Origin: CALLVF01 sp964632205
Lineage (GTDB): Bacteria; Patescibacteriota; Microgenomatia; UBA1406; GWC2-37-13
NCBI GenBank assembly: GCA_964632205.1
Contig: CAZWBE010000009.1
Span: 1 to 16,320 of the forward strand
Direction: 5' to 3'
DNA length: 16,320 nt
This document shows, piece after piece, positions 6,669 to 13,613 of the stretch. Numbering within the stretch: position 1 is the stretch's first letter; each line of letters starts with the position of its first letter. The position numbers and the translations under genes are program-made. The notes beneath the pieces are model-generated. The model made no database searches, was not told the DNA's origin, and saw nothing but the letters and a program-made list of their open reading frames with translations.

Positions 6669-7412
6669 TTATTCAACCGCCCGCGTCGCAAAAACAAGCA
6701 GACGTTTGAGAGTCGTCCCCGGCGGCCAGCAAGTTTGTAAAGTTAATAACTCGCGATTGCTTTTACGAGTAAGATATTCCACTTGAGAGGGATCGACTAT
6801 CTCACGACCAACCACCTTATAAACATATCTTTGACCTTGATAGAATAAATTAACTTCATCGCCTTTTTCTAACTTATTTAAAAGATAAAAGATCGCATTA
6901 TAGCTACCAACATTCCAAAGATAATCAGTGGAATGAGCAAAAAGAAAAATATGCCCACCCTCGCCAGGAAAAGCCGTTCCCGCTGCCTGAGCGACACCTT
7001 TTTGAAGAGCTGGTAGATAAATCTTTTCATCGGAAGCGTCAACATTAGCTAAAATCCGAGCGTTGGCACCAATTTTAGGAATAACAATGCTAAAATTGGG
7101 GTCTTCGGGGACTAAGTATTCCACTTCTTTTATCTTCAAGGCTTTTGCCAATAACCCCTTTGGCCTTTCCTCTTGAGTTAATTTTTGCGCTTTCAGCCTT
7201 GAGTCTTGATTTTCTAAAACAAGATATTTTTTTTGGAGCTTATTATCAATTAAATACTTTATTTCTTCACGAACGGGTAAATAAAATGTTTTACCAATCA
7301 TAAAAAGAGATGAGAAAAGTAAAAAGTTCCCAATGGTGCGAAGGGTTAAAATTTTCAAATATTCTGGAGTGGAAAGGGCTTTTTTAATCCGATGATGAAT
7401 TGATTTTTGCAT
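6669..7412 (-). CDS. Sortase family transpeptidase (class D/E-like)
   Basis: A 247-residue sortase. Sortases cleave a C-terminal sorting signal on secreted proteins and join them to another amine group at the cell surface. The N-terminus has a cytosolic charged segment, then a single hydrophobic anchor (about 27-44). The catalytic domain starts near residue 105 (FSIVIPKIGANARILANVD). The three catalytic residues are visible: His160 in FLFAHSTDYLW, Cys228 in LLTLQTCWPPGT and Arg237 in TLKRLLVFATR. No LPxTG-type substrate gene is recognisable in the window. The ATG at 7412 has no Shine-Dalgarno sequence. It is convergent with the PEGA gene, 17 bases from its end. Confidence 0.9.
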   Translation of the reverse strand: MQKSIHHRIKKALSTPEYLKILTLRTIGNFLLFSSLFMIGKTFYLPVREEIKYLIDNKLQKKYLVLENQDSRLKAQKLTQEERPKGLLAKALKIKEVEYLVPEDPNFSIVIPKIGANARILANVDASDEKIYLPALQKGVAQAAGTAFPGEGGHIFLFAHSTDYLWNVGSYNAIFYLLNKLEKGDEVNLFYQGQRYVYKVVGREIVDPSQVEYLTRKSNRELLTLQTCWPPGTTLKRLLVFATRAVE

Positions 7413-7471
7413 TTTAAATTAATTCTTAAGTTTTTATTTTTATTTTTAGAATTAGAAATTTAATTATCAGG

Positions 7472-7543
7472 TACCCCCAGCAGGAATTGAACCTGCATCA
7501 CAGGTTTAGGAAACCCGTGCTCTATCCGTTAAGCTATGGGGGT
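7472..7543 (-). tRNA. tRNA-Arg (anticodon CCT)
   Basis: A 72-base class I tRNA on the minus strand. The acceptor ACCCCCA pairs with TGGGGGT. The D-arm is GCTTAACGGATAGAGC, and the anticodon arm is CGGGT-TTCCTAA-ACCTG, giving anticodon CCT (reads AGG). The variable loop has four bases, and the T-arm is GCAGG-TTCAATT-CCTGC. The discriminator is A, and the following bases read CCT, so a full CCA is not encoded. Confidence 0.95.
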
Positions 7544-7558
7544 TAAAAAATTATAATT

Positions 7559-7567
7559 ATTATAACA
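7559..7567 (-). promoter_or_regulatory. Extended -10 promoter of tRNA-Arg
   Basis: Minus strand TGT-TATAAT (hexamer 7559-7564), identical to the box before tRNA-Leu. The predicted start is near 7552, about nine bases upstream of the tRNA. Three ATAAC units spaced nine bases apart (7562-7583) lie just upstream. Confidence 0.55.
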
Positions 7568-7755
7568 TCTATAACCGCTATAACTGGCTATTTCTGCGCT
7601 ACATACATTAATATATTGTTTTCCCAAGCAAGCTAATTAATTCATTTGATCTTTTGTCCGGATGTGTCAATCTAAATAAAGCTTGGTAAAATCAACAGTG
7701 AAATTGTTGATAAGCTCGGCCTACTCAAAGATTGCTAATTCTTTATATCCTTGGT

Positions 7756-7783
7756 TTGACGTTTGAGTTATAATCATTATAAT
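7756..7783 (+). promoter_or_regulatory. Sigma-70-type promoter of the tmk-ndk-ndk unit
   Basis: TTGACG (7756-7761), a 16-base spacer and TATAAT (7778-7783). This is the best two-part promoter in the window. The start is expected near 7790, leaving a leader of about 24 bases before the ATG at 7814 with no obvious Shine-Dalgarno sequence. Confidence 0.65.
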
Positions 7784-7813
7784 TATTATAAAGATTAAAA
7801 CTTTTCTCAGAAA

Positions 7814-8413
7814 ATGTTTATCATCATTGAAGGTATCGACGGCGCCGGCTGCGAAACTCAGGCAAAAAATCTTTTTCATCTCTTTAAAAAAAGCCAGTCA
7901 TCACCCTTGTTGCTTAAGTATCCTGACTATCAACGAAATATTGGTCAATTGATTAAAGAATTTTTATACCACAATAAAAACTTATCTGCCCAGCAACAAT
8001 TTCTTCTTTATTCCCTCCAATTTTTAATGGATAAAGAAACAATCAGCCATCACCGAAAAAAATCGATTGTCATCGCTGACCGTTACTTTACTACTACTTT
8101 GTGTTATCAAACCTTAGAGGGATTTTCTCTTGAAAAAGCCCTTCGTTTTGCCGATGATTTTCAAATTGAAAAGCCAGATATGGTTTTTTATCTCAATGTT
8201 AAACCTCAAACCGCCATCGAAAGAAAAGCAGGCGAAGCTAAAGAAAAAAACCGCCGGGAAAAAGATTTTGACTTTATCAAAAAAACTTATCGCCAATATG
8301 ACTATCTTGTTAAAAATCAAGTTTGGACAAAATGGACGGTAATTGATGGCGAAAGAGGAATTGACGAGATAACGCAAGAGATTTATAATAAAATTCTAAA
8401 CATTAACAGCTAA
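7814..8413 (+). CDS. tmk: dTMP kinase (variant P-loop)
   Basis: A 199-residue thymidylate kinase, which phosphorylates dTMP to dTDP with ATP. Recognised by the N-terminal FIIIEGIDGAG, the DRYFTTTL motif (Asp89-Arg90-Tyr91, which positions the dTMP phosphate), PDMVFYLNVKPQTAIERK (121-138), and a lid region with Arg/Lys-rich NRREKDFDF (146-154). The P-loop reads GIDGAGCETQ: the Lys that normally follows the third Gly (GxGK-S/T) is Cys13 (codon TGC). That Lys contacts the ATP phosphates, so either catalysis is altered or another basic residue, perhaps from the lid, takes over. The rest of the family pattern is intact, which argues against a dead gene. First gene of a tight unit with two nucleoside diphosphate kinases, which complete the path to dTTP. 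Confidence 0.88.
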   Translation: MFIIIEGIDGAGCETQAKNLFHLFKKSQSSPLLLKYPDYQRNIGQLIKEFLYHNKNLSAQQQFLLYSLQFLMDKETISHHRKKSIVIADRYFTTTLCYQTLEGFSLEKALRFADDFQIEKPDMVFYLNVKPQTAIERKAGEAKEKNRREKDFDFIKKTYRQYDYLVKNQVWTKWTVIDGERGIDEITQEIYNKILNINS

Positions 8414-8421
8414 GATTTTTT

Positions 8422-9012
8422 ATGGACAAGTTAATAGAAAAAACCCTCCTTATCATCAAACCCGATGCTGTGAAAAGAGGGTTAATCGGCATAATTTTTG
8501 AAATCTTTGAAAATGCCGGCCTGAAACTGTTAGCGGCAAAAATGGTTAAGCCGGAGGATGATGTTATAAAAAAACATTATCCCGGCACTTTGCAATGGAT
8601 TAGAGAGATGGGTGAGAAAACTCTTGCCTCTTTTAAACAATCGGGTGTTGATGTTGAAAAAACATTAGCCACCAATGATCCAATTAAACTTGGTCAATAT
8701 ATTTACGATCGTTTAGTTAATTATTGGAAAGAGGGGCCGATTGTTGTTTCTGTTTGGGAAGGCCCACATGCGATTGAGATTGCGAGAAAACTTCGTGGTC
8801 ATACTATTCCATATCTTGCTCAAACGGGAACAATCCATGCTAGCTATTCTTTTGATTCATCGGTTCTTTCCGCTAATTTAAACCGGGTGGTAAAAACTTT
8901 TATTCATGCCTCAGGAAGCAAAGAAGAGGCGGAAAGAGAGATTAAGTATTGGTTTGGTGATCAAGAATTTAAAAGTTACGAACGAGAAGTAGATAGTTTA
9001 TATTTAAAATAA
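8422..9012 (+). CDS. Nucleoside diphosphate kinase-like protein 1 (diverged active site)
   Basis: A 196-residue NDK-fold protein against about 140 in standard NDKs. The extra length is mainly an insertion after His52-Tyr53 (PGTLQWIREMGEKTLASFKQ and onward), where the Kpn-loop region normally lies, plus about ten residues before the catalytic loop. The catalytic His162 is present in FIHASGSKEEAEREI, as are Lys13 (IIKPDAVKRG), Arg122 and Thr128. Two conserved nucleotide-contact positions are changed: the Arg of GTIRGD is His139 (GTIHAS), and the Asn three residues before the catalytic His is Thr159. The usual HGSDS is HASGS. It may therefore have different activity, or act as a subunit with the next gene. 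It starts eight bases after tmk. Confidence 0.85.
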   Translation: MDKLIEKTLLIIKPDAVKRGLIGIIFEIFENAGLKLLAAKMVKPEDDVIKKHYPGTLQWIREMGEKTLASFKQSGVDVEKTLATNDPIKLGQYIYDRLVNYWKEGPIVVSVWEGPHAIEIARKLRGHTIPYLAQTGTIHASYSFDSSVLSANLNRVVKTFIHASGSKEEAEREIKYWFGDQEFKSYEREVDSLYLK

Positions 9013-9017
9013 AAATT

Positions 9018-9605
9018 ATGAAAAAACAGCGCGCTTTAATCATTATCAAACCTGATGGGGTACAACGCGGTTTAATTGGTAAAATTATTAAACGTTTTGA
9101 ACAAGTTGGTTTAAAAATTATTGGTTTAAAATTTATTTGGGCAACTAAAGAACAAATCATCGCTCATTATCCGGAAACAGATGCTTGGTTTAAAAAAGTT
9201 GGCGAGCGAACGTTAATTAACTATCAAAAAAAAGGTCTTGAGGCAAAAAAAGTTTTTGGCACCGACGACTCAATCGCTATTGGTAAAACAGTCAAGCAAT
9301 GGTTGATTAAATATCTGCAAGAATCACCTTTATTTATTGTTGCTGTTGAAGGTTATGAGTGTATTGAGGTCGTCCGTAAACTTTCTGGTAACACCATTCC
9401 CCTTATGGCTGCGCCAGGCACTATTCGTGGCGACTTCTCTCACGACTGTATCGATTTAGCCAATGAGCAAAACCGACCATTGAAAAATTTAATCCATGCC
9501 TCAGATACGATTGAAGATGGGGAAAAAGAAATTAAAGTCTGGTTTTCCGAAGATGAATTGTTTGCCTATCAACGAACGGATGAAAAATTTATGTTTTCTT
9601 TTTAA
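9018..9605 (+). CDS. ndk: Nucleoside diphosphate kinase 2 (complete active site)
   Basis: A 195-residue NDK, which moves the terminal phosphate from NTPs to NDPs through a phosphohistidine. All usual positions are visible: Lys11 (IIKPDGVQRGLIG), Tyr51 in HYPET, Arg120 and Thr126 (VRKLSGNT), Arg137 (APGTIRGDFSHD), Asn157 and catalytic His160 (KNLIHASDT). It shares with its neighbour the same long insertion after HYP (ETDAWFKKVGERTLINYQKK and onward), so the two are tandem paralogues that diverged after the insertion arose. It starts five bases after the first copy without a ribosome-binding site. It is the better candidate for the housekeeping NDK. Confidence 0.92.
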   Translation: MKKQRALIIIKPDGVQRGLIGKIIKRFEQVGLKIIGLKFIWATKEQIIAHYPETDAWFKKVGERTLINYQKKGLEAKKVFGTDDSIAIGKTVKQWLIKYLQESPLFIVAVEGYECIEVVRKLSGNTIPLMAAPGTIRGDFSHDCIDLANEQNRPLKNLIHASDTIEDGEKEIKVWFSEDELFAYQRTDEKFMFSF

Positions 9606-9620
9606 ACCCTCTCATTTTTT

Positions 9621-10226
9621 TTACGCCAGGTTATTTAATTTTAATATTCTTTGTATAAGCTTGTCAGCTTTTCTTTGGAAATCTTCTAAGTCTTTGTTAT
9701 TTAATAAAACATAGTCACAGTAAACTAGACACTTACCCACTTGTTGTCCGGATTGTTTCTGACCGATGCCTAAATCACGGCGATCGATGACTAAAAATTC
9801 CTCCCACGTTTTAGGATCCCAAGGTTTTTGCCTTGTTAATAAACGCCTAAAACGCTCCTCTCTTTTTGCCTTAACCCCGATTATGACCGAATTGGGCAAG
9901 GATTTAAGGTAGGCTACCTCTTTCTGATTTCTTATTCCCTCAATGACGAAAAATTTTTTTGATTTATAGCTGCTTTGTAACTTTTCCACCGCTCTTCTCG
10001 CTAAAATATCACGGCCGTATTTTTCTCGTAAATCATCGCCGATATCTTGAAGTGTTTGGCGGTTAAAATTGGTTATTTTCCTTTTTTTAACTTCCTCATG
10101 AACAATGGTAGAGAGAGAAAAAGGAATAAACCCATATTTCTTCACTAAATAATCTACCAAAATACCTTTGCCTGAGGCAATTTGGCCAACAATACCAATA
10201 TAAAATAAATCTTTATTACTCGTCAT
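9621..10226 (-). CDS. P-loop nucleotide kinase, dephospho-CoA-kinase-like
   Basis: A 201-residue P-loop kinase. The Walker A motif GQIASGKG is at residues 14-21 (Gly-x4-Gly-Lys-Gly). It is followed by the FIPFSLSTIVHEE segment typical of NMP/CoaE-like kinases, an Asp-Asp-Leu-Arg-x-x-Tyr-Gly helix (DIGDDLREKYG, 62-72), FFVIEGIRNQKEVAYLKSLP (a Walker-B-like strand), a lid with several Arg residues (REERFRRLLTRQKPWD), and C-terminal CDYVLLNNKDLEDFQ. Automatic annotation usually calls such proteins dephospho-CoA kinase or AAA-family NMP kinase. The substrate (dephospho-CoA or a deoxynucleotide) cannot be decided from sequence. It is convergent with the ndk pair, 15 bases apart, with no visible terminator between. 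Confidence 0.75.
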   Translation of the reverse strand: MTSNKDLFYIGIVGQIASGKGILVDYLVKKYGFIPFSLSTIVHEEVKKRKITNFNRQTLQDIGDDLREKYGRDILARRAVEKLQSSYKSKKFFVIEGIRNQKEVAYLKSLPNSVIIGVKAKREERFRRLLTRQKPWDPKTWEEFLVIDRRDLGIGQKQSGQQVGKCLVYCDYVLLNNKDLEDFQRKADKLIQRILKLNNLA

Positions 10227-10320
10227 TAGAAAAAGTTTAAGTTATAATTAACTTAATTAACGTAAAAAATTTGTCGATTTCCCAATTAAATTTTTGTCAT
10301 TTCGAAATTAAAATTAGAAA

Positions 10321-10374
10321 TTAGATCAATTAGATCAATTAGATCAATTAGGTCAATTAGGTCAATTAGGTCAA
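10321..10374. repeat. 9-bp tandem repeat, six units
   Basis: Three units of TTAGATCAA followed by three of TTAGGTCAA, without gaps, ending exactly at the stop codon of the prepilin peptidase gene. The two halves differ by one base (A to G), so the array looks like duplication followed by one substitution that then spread. It lies between two minus-strand genes. Confidence 0.95.
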
Positions 10375-11172
10375 TTAAAATCCATATATCTTTTCTATCA
10401 TCCCCAATAACTCCCGCCCATAAAACAACATTAAGACTGCCCCTATAACAATAAAGGGACCAAAGGCAATCTTGCTTTTCATTTTTTTACGACCGAGCAA
10501 AATTAATAGCAAACCGACAAACCCTCCTAAAACAAAAGCCAAATACAAAGCCAAAAAACCCGCCTTTATCCCCAATAAAAAACCGACGTTAAAGCCTAAT
10601 TTTACATCGCCAAACCCCATGGCTCGACCGGTGCTTACCCAATGTAAAAAGAAAATAGGAGCGGCGACTGCCAAAGCCGCTAAAGAACGGTTAACAAAAA
10701 GCCAAGGCAGAGATTGTCCATGAAATGGTAAAAGAATTAAACCAAAAATAAAAAGGGTGATTTGAATCTGATCAGGAATCAAGTGATATTTTAAATCTGC
10801 GAAAAAAACGACGATTAAACAAGCAATTATTCCCCAATAACCAATTAATTGCCAAATTTTAAAATGGTAGTTTAATTTATCAAAAGGAGAAAGAGATAAA
10901 AATACAAAAATAAACATCACGCCTGTTAAAAATTCAACTAAAGGATAATAAAGAGAGATTTTTTTATGACAAAAACCACACTTTCCTCTTAAAAATAAAT
11001 AAGAGATAATTGGCACAAGCTGATACCAGAAAAGCCGCCGTCGGCAATGATCACAATAAGAACGTCCGGTGATTTTTTTTTCATAAGGGAGACGGTCGAT
11101 TAAAACATTAAGAAAGGAACCAATGGAAATGCCAAAAATAAAAATAAATAAATAAATAAACATAGAAAACAT
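10375..11172 (-). CDS. Prepilin peptidase (type IV leader peptidase / N-methyltransferase)
   Basis: A 265-residue polytopic membrane enzyme (about seven to eight helices) that cleaves the leader of type IV prepilins at the inner membrane and usually methylates the new N-terminus. It has the full-length form. GSFLNVLIDRLP (18-29) is followed by a cytosolic zinc-binding loop with Cys40-x2-Cys43 and Cys65-x2-Cys68, then a methyltransferase-side YYPLVEFLTG. The two catalytic aspartates are Asp126 in FFADLKYHLIPD and Asp189 in MGFGDVKL. FGPFIVIGA lies near the C-terminus. A rare clear Shine-Dalgarno sequence (GAAGGAAGA, core AGGA eight bases before the ATG) supports the start at 11172. No pilin or PilB/PilC genes lie in the window, so the substrate genes are elsewhere. 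Confidence 0.93.
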   Translation of the reverse strand: MFSMFIYLFIFIFGISIGSFLNVLIDRLPYEKKITGRSYCDHCRRRLFWYQLVPIISYLFLRGKCGFCHKKISLYYPLVEFLTGVMFIFVFLSLSPFDKLNYHFKIWQLIGYWGIIACLIVVFFADLKYHLIPDQIQITLFIFGLILLPFHGQSLPWLFVNRSLAALAVAAPIFFLHWVSTGRAMGFGDVKLGFNVGFLLGIKAGFLALYLAFVLGGFVGLLLILLGRKKMKSKIAFGPFIVIGAVLMLFYGRELLGMIEKIYGF

Positions 11173-11678
11173 AGGAATCTTCCTTCAAAATATTTTAGCA
11201 AAAAAGAAGTCAAGTCAAATTGGATTAAACCACGAACAAAGTTTTTATTGCCTTTAACAACTTTATCTTTTCTTTGCTATTGAAAAATCAAAAGAGATTA
11301 ACTAAAGATTAAAAAAAATTCCATTGCCAATAAAAAATCATAAATTTCACCATTAATTGAATAATTAACCATAAAAACTTTTTTAATTATTTTCTAAATA
11401 GTTAACTAATAAAAATTATATTGCTATTTAGGGCTAAATTTTGAATAATTTTTTTGTACAAAATAAATATTTTGGAGAGTTTTTTAGCAAATAAATTTTT
11501 TAAATGCTAATTATATTTTTAAAATGAGCAATAAAAATTAGCCTCGTTTTTAAAAATTTGGGGCTTAAAAAAAATGAGTTTAATACTAACTGTAGTGTCT
11601 TTAAACCATTAATAACACAAGTATAAATCGGCAAGGCAAGGGAGTATTAGGAGAATAGTGGGAGAAATCATATAGATT
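11173..11678. other. AT-rich spacer without genes
   Basis: No open frame with coding character on either strand, and no tRNA or clear hairpin-plus-T terminator. It has stop codons in all frames and long A/T runs. A weak inverted repeat (GCTAATT at 11506-11512 and AATTAGC at 11536-11542) could form a hairpin. The segment 11620-11650 is slightly richer in G (GGCAAGGCAAGGGAG) but shows no recognisable feature. Confidence 0.55.
11192..11218 (-). promoter_or_regulatory. Possible promoter of the prepilin peptidase gene
   Basis: On the minus strand two overlapping TTGACT boxes (11213-11218 and 11208-11213) precede TAAAAT at 11192-11197. The spacer from the distal box is only 15 bases (16 if AAAATA is used), so the assignment is tentative. 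Confidence 0.3.
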
Positions 11679-12971
11679 TTAAAAAAATCCGGTCAATTTT
11701 TCTTTCTCAAACGGACCAATGAGAGTAAAATTGAGTCTTGAAGGAACAAAAATCTCTTGGGCTAAGTTAATAATCTCCTCAGGAGTAACTTTTTCTAACT
11801 TGGCAATCTCCTCTTGCGGTGTAACAAGCTCATTTTGAAGTAATTTCTTTCTTCCAAAAAATAATCCCACTTCAAAGGAGTCTTCCATTGATAACAAAAG
11901 CCTTCCTTTTATCAGTTCTTTGGCTTTTTTTAATTCTTCTTTTTTAAGATCACCTTTGGCAATTTTTTCTTGCTCTTTAATAATGGTATCCACCGCCAAT
12001 TTTATTTTATCTAAATCATTATTTACCCCGGCTTGGGTGACAATATTACCACAATCATGATAAAATTCTCTAGCGGTGGAGATATAATAACAAAGGCCCC
12101 GTCGTTCTCTCACTTGAATAAAAAGTCTTGACGACATTCCACCGCCTAAAATGACTGTTAATAAGTTTAAAGCGTATCGGCGCTCGTCATAAAAAGAAAA
12201 AGTCCGGTAGCCTAAACAAAAATGGGCTTGTTCTGTCTTTTTTGTTTTGACAAAAACCTGAGGTTTGGTTTGCTTTTCTATTAATGGTTCAAATCCGGCC
12301 TTATTATCTCCATTTTCCCAGTCGGTAAATTTATTTTCGATAATTTCTAAATAATTTTCAATTTTTAACTTTGAATTTTTATCCTGCCCTAATCCTCCGG
12401 CAACCACGACAACAACATTTTTAGGATGATAAAGTTTGTTAATATAATCAACAAAAGTCTGGCGGGTAAATGATTTAACCGTCTTTTTCGTCCCGGCGAT
12501 ATCAAAACCTAAGGGATTGCCATCATATAAAAGCTCTTCAAAATAATCGCCTATTTTTCGATAAGGCGTATCTTCATACAAATTTATCTCTTCAATAATT
12601 ACTCCCTTTTCCCTTTCGATTTCTTCTTCTTTTAATAAAGGATGCTGAATCATATCGGCTAAAACATCAAGAACAGTTTTAAAATGCTCATTAGTTGACT
12701 TTATCCAATAACCGGTGTGATCTTTGGCAGTGAAAGCGTTAAAAACTCCACCCAAACCCTCAATGAGCGATGAAATCACTAAAGTATCCGGATACTTTTT
12801 ACTGCCCTTAAAGGCCATATGTTCGAAAAAGTGAGCCACGCCATTATTTTCTTTGTTCTCGTAGCGGCTACCCGCTCCCACTAAAAGAAGAGTCGTCAAG
12901 GTAGGAAAAGCGGCCGTGTCGATTAGAATTACCTTCAAACCATTGGTTAATTGGTGTTGGATAACCTTCAT
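11679..12971 (-). CDS. M16 family zinc metallopeptidase
   Basis: A 430-residue single-unit M16 (insulinase/mitochondrial-processing-peptidase-like) protease. The inverted zinc motif HxxEH is at His47-Phe-Phe-Glu50-His51 in VAHFFEHMAFKGS. The third zinc ligand is expected at Glu127 (GVIIEEINLYEDTP), 76 residues after His51 as in the family. The C-terminal half has the family's LGGGMSSRLF and VRERRGLCYYIST region, with the Arg/Tyr residues that bind substrate, so both halves of a normal clam-shaped M16 unit are present. There is no signal peptide, so it is probably cytosolic. In bacteria such proteins degrade peptides, and a PqqL/YmxG-like role is possible. The ATG at 12971 is placed six bases after an extended -10 box. 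Confidence 0.93.
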   Translation of the reverse strand: MKVIQHQLTNGLKVILIDTAAFPTLTTLLLVGAGSRYENKENNGVAHFFEHMAFKGSKKYPDTLVISSLIEGLGGVFNAFTAKDHTGYWIKSTNEHFKTVLDVLADMIQHPLLKEEEIEREKGVIIEEINLYEDTPYRKIGDYFEELLYDGNPLGFDIAGTKKTVKSFTRQTFVDYINKLYHPKNVVVVVAGGLGQDKNSKLKIENYLEIIENKFTDWENGDNKAGFEPLIEKQTKPQVFVKTKKTEQAHFCLGYRTFSFYDERRYALNLLTVILGGGMSSRLFIQVRERRGLCYYISTAREFYHDCGNIVTQAGVNNDLDKIKLAVDTIIKEQEKIAKGDLKKEELKKAKELIKGRLLLSMEDSFEVGLFFGRKKLLQNELVTPQEEIAKLEKVTPEEIINLAQEIFVPSRLNFTLIGPFEKEKLTGFF

Positions 12972-12977
12972 CTATTA

Positions 12978-12986
12978 ATTTTACCA
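12978..12986 (-). promoter_or_regulatory. Extended -10 promoter, leaderless start of the M16 peptidase gene
   Basis: Minus strand TGG-TAAAAT, six bases before the ATG at 12971. Normal spacing puts the transcription start at or beside the ATG. No -35 box is seen. Confidence 0.5.
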
Positions 12987-13276
12987 TAAATCAGCTTAAT
13001 TTTCTTCACTTTTTGTTTATAAATAACTCTCTTCTCCTTCTCCTCTTCCCAAATTCGGATAAAAACATATCAAAAACAATTTGTTGGAAAATATCCTTTT
13101 ACTCTAACTTTTTATTTCCCCTTTTCCTTGATAAACCACCAATCTCATTAAAAACTTCATTAAAAATTTTATTAAAAAATTTATTAAAAATTTAAAAGCT
13201 TAAAAAGCTTAAACAAGATTAAAAAATTATTTTTAAAATTATTAAAAGCCTACTATCAATCTTTTTAAAAGGTGGC

Positions 13277-13315
13277 GGGGTAAAATCATACGACGATCGC
13301 AAACAATTTTCACCC
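13277..13315 (-). repeat. 39-bp palindromic repeat, copy 2 (inverted)
   Basis: Written on the plus strand it begins GGGGTAAAATCATA, has CGATCG in the middle and ends AACAATTTTCACCC. Its reverse complement aligns with 1775-1813 along the whole 39 bases with only about four substitutions and two single-base gaps. Flanking CTTTTAAAAGG and CCCTTTTAATAA extend the internal symmetry. Confidence 0.75.
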
Positions 13316-13596
13316 TTTTAATAACTTTTAGATTGTTATAAAAATCTTTAACCCTCTTTAATGTATATTTTGTATCTTTAATGTCTTCAATATAAAATCA
13401 TAAAAATTATTTAGAAGAGGTGTTTAAAATAACATATCAGAAATAAATCATTAAATTAATAACCGATGAAGATTTTCATTGGTTAACCATCTAAAGAAAG
13501 CTTTTTATGTTTGAGTTATTTTAATAAGTCTGATAACGTTTCTAATAATAAGCAGCAAGAAATACTTAGATAAACGAAAAATTAAAAGAAGCTTTC

Positions 13597-13605
13597 TGTT
13601 ATAAT
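13597..13605 (+). promoter_or_regulatory. Extended -10 promoter, leaderless start of the pyrophosphatase gene
   Basis: TGT-TATAAT with the hexamer at 13600-13605, eight bases before the ATG at 13614. No -35 box or Shine-Dalgarno sequence is visible. Confidence 0.6.
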
Positions 13606-13613
13606 ATTTTTCA

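Larger units (their letters stand above)
12972..13613. other. Long AT-rich spacer without genes
   Basis: The longest gene-free stretch (about 640 bases). It contains ATTAAAAA-type short direct repeats at about 13145-13200, two AAGCTTAAA units (13197-13213), the second 39-bp palindromic repeat (13277-13315) and, at its right end, the promoter of the pyrophosphatase gene. A 60-codon plus frame at 13013-13195 is mostly Leu, Lys, Phe and Ser from A/T runs and is not credited. Confidence 0.55.

Noticed and set aside
13013..13195. 60-codon plus-strand frame in the long spacer
   Set aside because: Low-complexity Leu/Lys/Phe/Ser sequence from A/T runs, with no promoter and no recognisable domain.
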